Below, in pieces: positions 9,366 to 18,333 of a stretch of 64,000 bases of DNA. The position numbers and the translations under genes were made by a program. The stretch's first letter is position 1, and the number at the start of each line of letters is the position of its first letter. This DNA is from Streptomyces sp. RKAG290 (lineage in GTDB: Bacteria; Actinomycetota; Actinomycetes; Streptomycetales; Streptomycetaceae). Below the pieces are notes generated by a model. It saw only the letters and a list, made by a program, of their open reading frames with translations. It ran no database searches and had not been told where the DNA came from. The DNA lies in the NCBI RefSeq assembly GCF_023701695.1, contig NZ_JAJOZC010000001.1:2108001-2172000 (forward strand), read 5' to 3'.

Positions 9366-10347
9366 AGTTCGTCCTCCTCTTGCTTGAGTACGGTGCGCAG
9401 GTAGTAACCGGTCAACGCCAGCAGCACGATGATCGTCAGGAAGGAAATGGCTGCGCCCATACCGAAGTGCTGGTTTCCCACTCCTTCGACGAAGGCGTAG
9501 ACGGGCAGGGTCTCGGTGAGCCGGTCAGGGCCGCCGCCGTTGATCGCGAACAGCTGGGCGAAGGACTTGAACACCCAGATGACTTCGAGGAACGTCGTGG
9601 CCAGCAGGAACGGCTTGAGGAACGGGAAGGTCACCGAGGTGAAGCTCTTCCAGGCCCCGGCACCGTCGAGCGACGCGGCTTCGTAGAGTTCCTTGGGGAT
9701 CGTCGTGGACGCGGCGTAGAGGTTGATCGCCACGAACGGGATCGACTGCCAGACGATGACCAGGGTGACCAGGGAGAACGTGGAGAACTGCGTGCTCGTC
9801 CAGTTGTAGTCGGCCATCGAGTGCCAGCCGAGGCTGTCGAGGACGTAGTTGACTATGCCGAAGCGCTGGGCGAAGAGCCACTGGTAGACGGTCGTCGCCG
9901 CGATGATCGGCATGGCCCAGGCGAGCACGAGGCCGAGCATGAGCAGGAGCCGCATCTTCTTACCCAGGCGGGCGAGCAGCAGCCCGACCAGTGAGCCGAG
10001 CAGCATGATCAGGATGACGTTGGCGGCGGTGAAGAAGACCGACCGTTCGACGACCTTCCAGAAGTCCGATCCGCCCAGGGTCTCCTGGTAGTTGTCGAAG
10101 CCGTTCCACTCGGTCAGGTGGAGGATCAGCTGGCGCGGATTGAGGTTCTGGAACGACAACAAGCCGTTCTTGACCAACGGGTAGCCCAGGAGCACCGCCG
10201 TGGCGAGCAGTGCGGGCAGGAGGAGGAGGTAGGGGCGGCTTTGCCGACCCGCTCCTCTCTCGGTGCGTCGGGGCCGGCAGGAGGGGCGTCACCCTTGCTG
10301 ACGCCGACTGCCGGGACCGATTCCACTTGTTCGGTCTGCACTGACAT
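9362..10347 (-). CDS. dasB: ABC sugar transporter permease DasB, frame interrupted near N-terminus
   Basis: A MalF/CUT1-type permease. After a polar N-terminus of about 35 residues come the helices LLLLPALLATAVLLGYPLV, VFFTAANVILIMLLGSLVGLL and others, then the EAA loop ELYEAASLDGAGAWKSFTSV. The first ~38 codons (from ATG 10347; ATG 10356 also possible) lie in a different frame from the rest. Restoring one base in the four-G run at 10232-10235 joins them at KAAPYLLLLP and gives about 328 residues. It partners DasC, with which it overlaps by 4 bases, and follows dasA after a strong hairpin. Confidence 0.88.
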
Positions 10348-10390
10348 GCTCGCCATCTCTTCTTTGGCCGTACGGTCGAGTCACACGAAT

Positions 10391-10422
10391 GCGCCGGGGG
10401 GCGGTGTTCCGCCCCCCGGCGC
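10391..10422 (-). terminator. Intercistronic hairpin between dasA and dasB
   Basis: A perfect 14-bp GC stem (GCGCCGGGGGGCGG) with a TGTT loop sits directly after the dasA stop, inside the operon. It lacks a T-tract in the direction of transcription. It probably attenuates read-through or protects the dasA message so that the binding protein is made in excess over the permeases. Confidence 0.75.
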
Positions 10423-10428
10423 GCGCGA

Positions 10429-11715
10429 TCAGCTCTTCTGCGCGAGACGCTTGTTGATCTCCGCCTCGACCGCCTTGGCGGCGTCGGCCGGGGACTTGCC
10501 GTTCAGAACCGCGGTCATGTAGCCCTTGATCGGGTTCGGGTTGTTCTCGACGGCGGCCCACTCGGGGATCAGCGGGGTGGTGCCACCACCGGCGGCGGCC
10601 GGAGCGGCGGCCTCGGCGGCCGCGTTGCCGGTCAGGTTGGTGTTGAGCGACTCCTTGTTGGGGATGACGCCGTTCTCCTTGGCCAGCTGGCCCTCGAACT
10701 GGTCGGAGAGGGAGAGCTTCAGGAACTCCTTCGCGAGGTCCTGCTTCTTGCTGCCCGCGGCGACCGCGAAGTTCGAGCCACCGAGGAAGACGCCCTCGGG
10801 CTTGTCGGCGGTCTCACCCGGAATGGTGAAGTAGCCGATGTCGCTCTCGATCTTCTTGTTGGCCGCGATGGCCGTGCCGGCCTCCCAGCCCATGCCGATG
10901 AAGGCACCGACGTTGCCCTTGGCGAAGACCTCGGCCTGCTGCGGGGTGGCCTCGTCCTTGTCCTTGGGGGCCTTGGAGTAGGACTGGTACTTCTTGTAGA
11001 GCTCCATGGCCGCGGTGACCTTGGGGTCGGCGAGGTTGGAGACGTACTTGTCGCCTTCCTTCTTCACCAGGTCGGCACCCTGGCCGATGGTCAGGCCGTC
11101 GAAGAAGTACCAGTTCTGGCCGGGCAGGTAGATCGGCTCGGCCTTGCCCTTCGACTTGATCTTGTCGAGGTCCTTGAAGAACTCGGCCCGCGTCTTCGGG
11201 GTGTCCTTGATGCCGGCGTCGGCCCAGACCTTCTTGTTGTAGACGACCACGCGGTTCGCGAAGTACCACGGGGCGCCGTACTGCTTGCCGTCGAAGACCG
11301 CCGACTTGTTCAGGGACTCGGCCCAGTCGCCGCCGATCTCGGTCTTCAGGTCGCTCAGGTCGCTGAGGCCACCGGTGGCCGCGTAGGCCGGGGTCTGGGT
11401 GTTGCCGACCTCGATGACGTCCGGCGGAGTCGACTCCGAGAGCGCCGTCGTGATCTTCTGCTGGATGCCGTCCCACTTCTGGGTCTCGAACTTCAGCGTG
11501 GCGCCGGTCTTCTTCTTGAAGGCAGCGGTGAGATCCTTGGTCCAGCCGGGAGGCGTGGAACCGTCCATGGCCCAGACGGTCAGCGTCTGGCCCTTGTAGC
11601 TGTCGGGGCCCGCCTTCTTGGCGGAGCCGTCCGACGAGTCGTCGTCCGAGCCGCACGCGCTGGCGCCCGCCAAGAGAGCCACGACACCAATGGCCGCGAT
11701 GAGTCCACGCTTCAC
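10429..11715 (-). CDS. dasA: Chitobiose/GlcNAc-oligomer binding lipoprotein DasA
   Basis: A 428-residue extracellular solute-binding protein of the CUT1 family. GTG 11715 follows AGGAGG and opens a lipoprotein signal (VKRGLIAAIGVVALLAGASAC) whose lipobox Cys is at residue 21. The mature protein begins with a Ser/Asp linker, then LTVWAMDGSTPPGW and the type-I SBP body (WYFANRVVVYNKKVWADAG, VFLGGSNFAVAAGSKK). It delivers chitin-derived sugars to DasBC. It is divergent from dasR, with two DasR operator-like sequences in the shared upstream region. Confidence 0.95.
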   Translation of the reverse strand: MKRGLIAAIGVVALLAGASACGSDDDSSDGSAKKAGPDSYKGQTLTVWAMDGSTPPGWTKDLTAAFKKKTGATLKFETQKWDGIQQKITTALSESTPPDVIEVGNTQTPAYAATGGLSDLSDLKTEIGGDWAESLNKSAVFDGKQYGAPWYFANRVVVYNKKVWADAGIKDTPKTRAEFFKDLDKIKSKGKAEPIYLPGQNWYFFDGLTIGQGADLVKKEGDKYVSNLADPKVTAAMELYKKYQSYSKAPKDKDEATPQQAEVFAKGNVGAFIGMGWEAGTAIAANKKIESDIGYFTIPGETADKPEGVFLGGSNFAVAAGSKKQDLAKEFLKLSLSDQFEGQLAKENGVIPNKESLNTNLTGNAAAEAAAPAAAGGGTTPLIPEWAAVENNPNPIKGYMTAVLNGKSPADAAKAVEAEINKRLAQKS

Positions 11716-11824
11716 GACACCCTCCTCAGGGCTGTGCAAGAGAATCCCCCACCACCCGAGGTCGCCGACCGCCGCGCGAATCTCTCACGACGTGTACTGC
11801 CCGTGGGGCTGGGACCTGGTCTTT

Positions 11825-11840
11825 AATGGTTTAGACCAGT
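11825..11840. promoter_or_regulatory. DasR operator (dre) in the dasA-dasR intergenic region
   Basis: AATGGTTTAGACCAGT differs from the dre core TGGTCTAGACCA at one position. It lies about 110 bases before dasA and 180 bases before dasR. The whole 11716-12021 region is gene-free and should contain the divergent promoters of both genes. Confidence 0.88.
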
Positions 11841-11848
11841 ACCGGGAG

Positions 11849-11864
11849 CTTGGCCTAGACCTTT
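11849..11864. promoter_or_regulatory. Second, weaker dre-like site
   Basis: The core TGGCCTAGACCT at 11851-11862 matches the dre core at 10 of 12 positions. It lies about 24 bases, just over two helical turns, from the stronger site, which could allow cooperative binding. Confidence 0.5.
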
Positions 11865-11922
11865 AGGGGTGTCAAGGGTGTATAAGAAGTGCACTCGCGT
11901 CCGTTACAGGACCGACACCTGA

Positions 11923-12786
<864 letters not shown>

Positions 12787-12813
12787 ACGAATGCCCGGCC
12801 GCCCGCCGGAAAA

Positions 12814-12851
12814 GGACAGCCCTCGTGGAGCCCCTTCCACGGGGGCTGTCC
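12814..12851 (+). terminator. Terminator of dasR
   Basis: GGACAGCCC pairs with GGGCTGTCC, and the inner CGTGGA with TCCACG, forming a long interrupted hairpin 27 bases after the dasR stop. Confidence 0.75.
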
Positions 12852-12878
12852 GCGCTCCGCAGACCGGCCGGAACCACC

Positions 12879-12894
12879 ATTGGTCTGGACCAAT
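12879..12894. promoter_or_regulatory. Perfectly palindromic DasR operator upstream of the symporter pair
   Basis: ATTGGTCTGGACCAAT is an inverted repeat apart from its two central bases and differs from the dre core TGGTCTAGACCA only at the centre. It lies about 155 bases before the DUF3311 gene, after the dasR terminator, so it should control the DUF3311-symporter operon rather than dasR. Confidence 0.8.
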
Positions 12895-13047
12895 CCCCGG
12901 GCTTTTGCCGCTATTCCCACCATCCCGCCCCGGCCGTGCGACCGTTGCCGGACCGCAATGCGGACAGGGGGTGACGATGGCCGGGACCCTCGCCTAGATT
13001 TCCTGCGCATTACAACAGGTGATCAGCGAGGGGACGGAGTCGCCGCA

Positions 13048-13302
13048 ATGCCAGCAGACCCAGAAGGAAAACCACCCACGGTCACCCCCGTGCGAGTGGT
13101 CATCGCCCTCTGTCTCATCGCGCCGTTCGTGGCGATGCTCTGGGTGAGTTCTTACGCCAAGGTCGACCCGACCTTCATCGGTATCCCGTTCTTCTACTGG
13201 TACCAGATGCTCTGGGTGCTGATCTCCACCGCGCTCACGATGGTCGCGTACAAGCTGTGGCAGCGTGACCAGCGCGCCCGCAAGGGGGGTGCTTCCGCAT
13301 GA
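13048..13302 (+). CDS. DUF3311-type small membrane partner of the sodium:solute symporter
   Basis: An 84-residue protein with two transmembrane helices (VVIALCLIAPFVAMLWVSSY and MLWVLISTALTMVAYKLW), separated by the short segment DPTFIGIPFFYWYQ, and a basic C-terminus. This is the DUF3311 layout. Such proteins are regularly encoded directly before SSS-family transporters and are thought to be an accessory subunit. Its stop overlaps the start of the next gene by 4 bases (ATGA). A DasR operator lies upstream, so induction by amino sugars is likely. Confidence 0.85.
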   Translation: MPADPEGKPPTVTPVRVVIALCLIAPFVAMLWVSSYAKVDPTFIGIPFFYWYQMLWVLISTALTMVAYKLWQRDQRARKGGASA

Positions 13303-14933
13303 AGGACGGCGTGAACGGCGTCGCGCTCGGCGTCTTCATCTTCTTCTTCCTGGCCGTCACGGTCGTCGGCTTCATGGCGGCCCGGTGGCGCAAGGCCGAG
13401 AACGAGGCCAGCCTGGACGAATGGGGGCTGGGCGGAAGGTCGTTCGGCACCTGGGTCACCTGGTTCCTGCTCGGCGGCGACCTCTACACCGCGTACACCT
13501 TCGTCGCCGTCCCGGCGGCGATCTACGCGGCGGGCGCGGCCGGCTTCTTCGCGGTGCCCTACACCATCCTGGTGTACCCGCTGATCTTCACCTTCCTGCC
13601 GCGCCTGTGGTCGGTGTCGCACAAGCACGGCTACGTCACCACCTCGGACTTCGTCCGCGGCCGCTTCGGCTCGAAGGGGCTCTCGCTGGCGGTCGCCGTC
13701 ACCGGCATCCTCGCCACCATGCCGTACATCGCACTCCAACTCGTCGGCATCCAGGCGGTGCTGGACGTGATGGGCGTCGGCGGCGGCGAGAACACCCACT
13801 GGTTCATCAAGGACCTGCCGCTGCTGATCGCGTTCGCCGTGCTCGCCGCGTACACGTACTCCTCGGGCCTGCGCGCGCCCGCGCTGATCGCGTTCGTCAA
13901 GGACGGGCTGATCTACCTGGTCATCGCCGTGGCGATCATCTACATCCCGATCAAGCTCGGCGGCTTCGACGACATCTTCGCCAAGGCGGGCGAGGCGTTC
14001 TCGGCGAAGAACGAGGCGGCCGGCAAGCCGGTGGCCGGACTCGCGCCCGGCGAGGCGGGCCAGTGGGGTTACGCCACCCTGGCCCTGGGTTCGGCGCTCG
14101 CGCTCTTCATGTACCCGCACTCGATCACGGCGACGCTCTCCAGCCGCAGCCGCAACGTGATCCGCCGCAACACCACGATCCTCCCGCTGTACTCGCTGAT
14201 GCTGGGGCTGCTCGCGCTGCTCGGCTTCATGGCGATCGCCGCCGGGGTCAAGGTGGACAACGGCCAGCTGGCGATCCCGCAGCTGTTCGAGAACATGTTC
14301 CCCGACTGGTTCGCGGGCGTGGCGTTCGCCGCCATCGGCATCGGCGCACTGGTGCCCGCGGCGATCATGTCGATCGCCGCGGCGAACCTGTTCACCCGGA
14401 ACATCTACAAGGACTTCATCAAGCCCGACGCGACGCCCGCGCAGGAGACGAAGGTCTCCAAGCTGGTGTCGCTGCTGGTGAAGGTCGGCGCGCTCGCCTT
14501 CGTCCTCACCATGGACAAGACGGTCGCGATCAACTTCCAGCTGCTCGGCGGGATCTGGATCCTCCAGACGATGCCGGCCCTGGTCGGCGGACTGTTCACC
14601 CGGTGGTTCCACCGCTGGGCGCTGCTCGCCGGCTGGGCGGTCGGCATGCTCTACGGGACGCTCGCCGCGTACGGGGTCGCCAGCCCGACCCAGGCGCACT
14701 TCGGCGGGTCCTCCAAGGAGATCCCGGGGATCGGCGAGATCGGCTACATCGGCCTGACGGCGTTCGTGCTGAACGTCGTCACCACCGTCGTCCTCACCTT
14801 CGTCCTGAACGCCGTGAAGGCGCCTGCCGGGATCGACGAGACCTCGCCGGCCGACTACACGGCCGACGCGGGCGACCCGGGCGTGCAGACGGAGCTCCCG
14901 CCGGCCACGGCGGGGGCGCCGGGCGGTCACTGA
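13299..14933 (+). CDS. Sodium:solute symporter (SSS family, MctP-like)
   Basis: A 544-residue transporter with about 13 hydrophobic helices and no signal peptide. Family features are the early motif DEWGLGGRSFGTWVTWFLLG (residues ~33-52), which precedes the sodium-site helices, and the later FAAIGIGALVPAAIMSIAAANLFTRN near 345. The best-known relatives carry monocarboxylates; the substrate here cannot be read from sequence. It is coupled to the DUF3311 gene and sits behind a strong dre site, which raises the possibility that it takes up a compound linked to amino-sugar or chitin metabolism, for example an organic acid such as acetate released by deacetylation. That is inference only. Confidence 0.9.
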   Translation: MKDGVNGVALGVFIFFFLAVTVVGFMAARWRKAENEASLDEWGLGGRSFGTWVTWFLLGGDLYTAYTFVAVPAAIYAAGAAGFFAVPYTILVYPLIFTFLPRLWSVSHKHGYVTTSDFVRGRFGSKGLSLAVAVTGILATMPYIALQLVGIQAVLDVMGVGGGENTHWFIKDLPLLIAFAVLAAYTYSSGLRAPALIAFVKDGLIYLVIAVAIIYIPIKLGGFDDIFAKAGEAFSAKNEAAGKPVAGLAPGEAGQWGYATLALGSALALFMYPHSITATLSSRSRNVIRRNTTILPLYSLMLGLLALLGFMAIAAGVKVDNGQLAIPQLFENMFPDWFAGVAFAAIGIGALVPAAIMSIAAANLFTRNIYKDFIKPDATPAQETKVSKLVSLLVKVGALAFVLTMDKTVAINFQLLGGIWILQTMPALVGGLFTRWFHRWALLAGWAVGMLYGTLAAYGVASPTQAHFGGSSKEIPGIGEIGYIGLTAFVLNVVTTVVLTFVLNAVKAPAGIDETSPADYTADAGDPGVQTELPPATAGAPGGH

Positions 14934-14959
14934 CCGCGGAGCACCCGCGCCACGCGTAC

Positions 14960-14998
14960 GGGCCGTCGCATCCCCTCCGCGCAGGGGGTGCGGCGGCC
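14960..14998 (+). terminator. Terminator of the symporter operon
   Basis: GGGCCGTCGCATCCCCT and AGGGGGTGCGGCGGCCC form a nearly perfect 17-bp stem 26 bases after the symporter stop. Confidence 0.75.
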
Positions 14999-15063
14999 CG
15001 TTCGTGCGCCCGGGGCCCCCGCCCCGGAAAATCCGGCAGCCGGGGTGCGGCAGACTTCCGGGT

Positions 15064-15576
15064 ATGGACATAGCGATCAGGCCGATCGGGCCCGCCGAGC
15101 ACGAGATCCTCGGCGAGATCACCGCCGAGGCCTATCTCGGGGACGGGCTGCTGGACTTCGGCGCGGACGATCCGTACCTGGAGCGGCTGCGGGACGTCAC
15201 CCGGCGGGCGGCCGAGGCCGAGGTCCTTGTCGCGGCGGACTCCCGGGGCCAAGTGCTGGGCGGCGTGACCTACGCCCCGCCGGGGAACCCCTGGTGCGAC
15301 ATCGCGTCCGCCGACGAGGCCGAGTTCCGGATGCTGGCGGTCTCCCGCGAGGCCCGCGGGGCCGGGGCGGGCGAGGCGCTCGTACGGGCCTGTATCGACC
15401 GCGCACGGTCCACCGCGGGGGTCAGGGGGATCGTCCTGTCGACGCAGGCGGGCATGCACGGCGCCCACAGGATCTACCGGCGCCTCGGCTTCGAACGGAC
15501 CCCGGAAAGGGACTGGTACCCCGTCCCCTCGGTCCCGCTGCTGACGTACCGTCTGGAGCTCCGGCCCATGCCGTGA
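15064..15576 (+). CDS. GNAT-family N-acetyltransferase
   Basis: A 170-residue GNAT protein. The central motif FRMLAVSREARGAGAGEALV, residues ~91-110, is the acetyl-CoA pyrophosphate-binding loop (R/Q-x-x-G-x-G/A form), and the C-terminal YRRLGFERTPERDWYP is the usual GNAT motif B. The substrate is unknown. The ATG at 15064 gives the normal N-terminus for the fold. It lies alone between the symporter terminator and the nrdAB regulatory region. Confidence 0.85.
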   Translation: MDIAIRPIGPAEHEILGEITAEAYLGDGLLDFGADDPYLERLRDVTRRAAEAEVLVAADSRGQVLGGVTYAPPGNPWCDIASADEAEFRMLAVSREARGAGAGEALVRACIDRARSTAGVRGIVLSTQAGMHGAHRIYRRLGFERTPERDWYPVPSVPLLTYRLELRPMP

Positions 15577-15603
15577 CACTCCACTCATATCTCGCACGAC
15601 ACA

Positions 15604-15641
15604 ACATGTGGGGGCTGCCGCATCCGGCTGCCCCCACATGT
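15604..15641. promoter_or_regulatory. Perfect 12-bp inverted repeat upstream of nrdA
   Basis: ACATGTGGGGGC (15604-15615) and GCCCCCACATGT (15630-15641) are exact inverted copies separated by 14 bases. This could be a pair of operator half-sites, with NrdR a known repressor of nrdAB in Streptomyces, or an RNA hairpin just before the riboswitch. A further ACAA precedes the left arm. The role is inferred from position only. Confidence 0.55.
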
Positions 15642-15756
15642 ATGCTCGTGCTCGCTGTCGCCGCAGGGAAATCCGGTGCGAATCCGGAACTGTCCCGCAA
15701 CGGTGTGTTCGGTGTGCTTTTGCGCACCCCCCAGTCCGAGGACCTGCCGACAGCGC
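15642..15756 (+). ncRNA. Cobalamin (B12) riboswitch controlling nrdAB
   Basis: The conserved core is clear: AGGGAAATCCGGTGCGAATC then CGGAACTGTCCCGCAACGGTG (15665-15706), a variable arm, and the B12-box-like GAGGACCTGCCGACAGCG near 15738-15755. A small hairpin CCGGACG/CGTCCGG at 15773-15793 may belong to the expression platform. Established knowledge: in S. coelicolor, adenosylcobalamin turns off class Ia nrdAB through such a riboswitch, because a B12-dependent class II reductase is then active. Boundaries are approximate. The whole 15577-15906 gap is regulatory. Confidence 0.9.
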
Positions 15757-15906
15757 GTCCGGCTCGACCGAACCGGACGCCCAGACGTCCGGGCCTCGTG
15801 GATGGGCCGGTGGACGCCGCACGGAGTGCTGCCCTGCCCGGGCCCGGCTCCGCCCGGCTGCCCCCGCTCCCCCGCCGGCCCAGAGCCGAGCGAGGGAGAG
15901 CACCCC

Positions 15907-18333
15907 GTGACCATCGCGCCAGCCGATCCGGTTTCAGCGACCGAGTCCGACGCAGCCGAGTCCGAGGCGAACCGGTCCGCGGGACCCGCGAAGGACGCAC
16001 CGGGGACCGCGCTGCTGCGGACCCTCACCGGCCTCACCGCGGATCTGCCCGACACCGACCCCGGACGCGTCGCCGCCGCCGCACTGCGCGGCCGCAACGC
16101 CCGGTCGGACGAGGCCGAGCTGCGCTCGCTGGCCACCGAGGCCGCCGCGGGTCTGATCTCCGAGGACCCCGCCTACTCCCGGCTCGCCGCGCGCCTCCTC
16201 ACCCGCACCATCGCGGACGAGGCGGCCGGACAGGGCGCGACGTCCTTCTCCGCCTCGGTCGCCGTCGGCCACCGCGAGGGCCTGATCGCGGACCGTACCG
16301 CCGAGTTCGTGACGCGCCACGCGGCCGCTCTCGACGCGCTGGTGGAGCAGTCCCTCGCCGACGGCGCCGACGACCGCTTCGGCTACTTCGGGCTGCGCAC
16401 CCTGCACAGCCGCTACCTGCTGCGCCACCCGATCACCCGCCAGGTCGTCGAGACCCCGCAGCACTTCATGCTGCGGGTCGCCGCCGGGCTCGCCGAGGAC
16501 GGATCCGAGCGCGCCCTGGCCGAGGTCGCCGCGCTGTACGGGCTGATGAGCCGGCTGGACTACCTGCCCTCATCCCCCACCCTCTTCAACTCCGGCACCC
16601 GGCACCCGCAGATGTCCTCCTGCTATCTGCTGGACTCGCCGCTGGACGAGCTCGACTCGATCTACGACCGCTACCACCAGGTGGCGCGGCTGTCCAAGCA
16701 CGCGGGCGGCATCGGCCTCTCGTACTCCCGCATCCGGGCCCGCGGTTCGCTGATCCGCGGCACCAACGGGCACTCCAACGGCATCGTGCCGTTCCTGAAG
16801 ACGCTCGACGCCTCCGTCGCCGCGGTCAACCAGGGCGGCCGGCGCAAGGGCGCCGCCGCCGTCTACCTGGAGACCTGGCACGCGGACATCGAGGAGTTCC
16901 TGGAGCTGCGCGACAACACGGGCGAGGACCAGCGGCGCACGCACAACCTCAACCTGGCGCACTGGATCCCGGACGAGTTCATGCGCCGGGTCGACGCGGA
17001 CGGTACGTGGTCGCTGTTCTCCCCGGCCGACGTGCCCGAGCTGGTCGACCTGTGGGGCGACGAGTTCGACGCCGCCTACCGGGCGGCCGAGGACCGTGGC
17101 CTGGCCCGCAAGACGATGCCCGCCCGTGAGCTGTACGGCCGCATGATGCGCACGCTCGCGCAGACCGGCCAGGGCTGGATGACGTTCAAGGACGCCTCCA
17201 ACCGGACCGCGAACCAGACCGCCGAGCCCGGCCGCGTCGTGCACTCCTCGAACCTGTGCACCGAGATCCTGGAGGTCACCGACGACGGCGAGACGGCAGT
17301 CTGCAACCTCGGTTCGGTCAACCTCGGCGCGTTCGTCGCCGACGGTGCCCTCGACTGGGAGCGCCTGGACGCCACCGTCCGTACGGCCGTGACTTTCCTC
17401 GACCGGGTCGTCGACATCAACTTCTACCCGACCGAGCAGGCCGGGCGCTCCAACGCCCGCTGGCGGCCGGTGGGCCTGGGCGCGATGGGCCTGCAGGACG
17501 TCTTCTTCCAGCTGCGGCTGCCGTTCGACTCCCCCGAGGCGCGGGCCCTGTCGACGAAGATCTCCGAGCGGATCATGCTCGCCGCGTACGAGGCGTCCTG
17601 CGACCTCGCCGAACGGTCCGGTCCGCTGCCCGCCTGGTCCGAGACGCGTGCCGCCCGCGGTGTGCTGCACCCGGACCACTACGACACCGAGCTGAACTGG
17701 CCGGAGCGCTGGGACGCGCTGCGCGCCCGGATCGCGCGGACCGGCATGCGCAACTCCCTGCTCCTCGCCATCGCGCCGACGGCGACGATCGCCTCGATCG
17801 CGGGCGTGTACGAGTGCATCGAGCCGCAGGTCTCCAACCTCTTCAAGCGCGAGACGCTCAGCGGTGAGTTCCTCCAGGTCAACGCCTACCTGGTGGACGA
17901 GCTGAAGAAGCTCGGCGTGTGGGACGCGCGGACCCGTGAGGCGCTGCGCGAGGCGAGCGGCTCGGTGCAGGGCTTCGCCTGGATCCCCGAGGACGTGCGG
18001 GCGCTGTACCGCACCGCGTGGGAGATCCCGCAGCGCGGCCTGATCGACATGGCGGCGGCCCGTACGCCGTTCCTCGACCAGAGCCAGTCGCTGAACCTGT
18101 TCCTGGAGACGCCGACGATCGGCAAGCTCTCCTCGATGTACGCGTACGCCTGGAAGCAGGGGCTCAAGACGACGTACTACCTGCGCTCGCGCCCGGCGAC
18201 CCGGATCGCGCGTGCCGCGTCCGGCCAGGCCGCTGCCGCCGCCCCCATTCCCCTGCAGCAGGCCGCCGCGCCCGACGCGGAAGCGATCGCCTGCTCCCTC
18301 GAAAACCCCGAATCCTGCGAGGCGTGCCAGTAA
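15907..18333 (+). CDS. nrdA: Class Ia ribonucleotide reductase large subunit NrdA
   Basis: An 808-residue catalytic subunit reducing ribonucleoside diphosphates. Visible hallmarks: PSSPTLFNSGT and SSCYLLDS (first redox Cys) near residue 235, the GGIGLSYSRIR loop, the active-site NLCTEI segment, ATATIASIAGVYECIEP (phosphate binding), the radical-transfer tyrosines in the SMYAYAWKQGLKTTYYLRSR tail, and the C-terminal thioredoxin-reducible pair ESCEAC. The GTG start is preceded by GAGGGAGAG. A B12 riboswitch lies in the leader. The stop overlaps the nrdB start (TAATG), so the genes are coupled. Confidence 0.95.
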   Translation: MTIAPADPVSATESDAAESEANRSAGPAKDAPGTALLRTLTGLTADLPDTDPGRVAAAALRGRNARSDEAELRSLATEAAAGLISEDPAYSRLAARLLTRTIADEAAGQGATSFSASVAVGHREGLIADRTAEFVTRHAAALDALVEQSLADGADDRFGYFGLRTLHSRYLLRHPITRQVVETPQHFMLRVAAGLAEDGSERALAEVAALYGLMSRLDYLPSSPTLFNSGTRHPQMSSCYLLDSPLDELDSIYDRYHQVARLSKHAGGIGLSYSRIRARGSLIRGTNGHSNGIVPFLKTLDASVAAVNQGGRRKGAAAVYLETWHADIEEFLELRDNTGEDQRRTHNLNLAHWIPDEFMRRVDADGTWSLFSPADVPELVDLWGDEFDAAYRAAEDRGLARKTMPARELYGRMMRTLAQTGQGWMTFKDASNRTANQTAEPGRVVHSSNLCTEILEVTDDGETAVCNLGSVNLGAFVADGALDWERLDATVRTAVTFLDRVVDINFYPTEQAGRSNARWRPVGLGAMGLQDVFFQLRLPFDSPEARALSTKISERIMLAAYEASCDLAERSGPLPAWSETRAARGVLHPDHYDTELNWPERWDALRARIARTGMRNSLLLAIAPTATIASIAGVYECIEPQVSNLFKRETLSGEFLQVNAYLVDELKKLGVWDARTREALREASGSVQGFAWIPEDVRALYRTAWEIPQRGLIDMAAARTPFLDQSQSLNLFLETPTIGKLSSMYAYAWKQGLKTTYYLRSRPATRIARAASGQAAAAAPIPLQQAAAPDAEAIACSLENPESCEACQ

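Noticed and set aside
13194..15122. Very long open frame (642 codons) on the minus strand across the symporter genes
   Set aside because: It is antisense to clear membrane-protein genes and consists of Arg/Gly/Asp-rich composition typical of shadow frames in high-GC DNA. No family motif is present.
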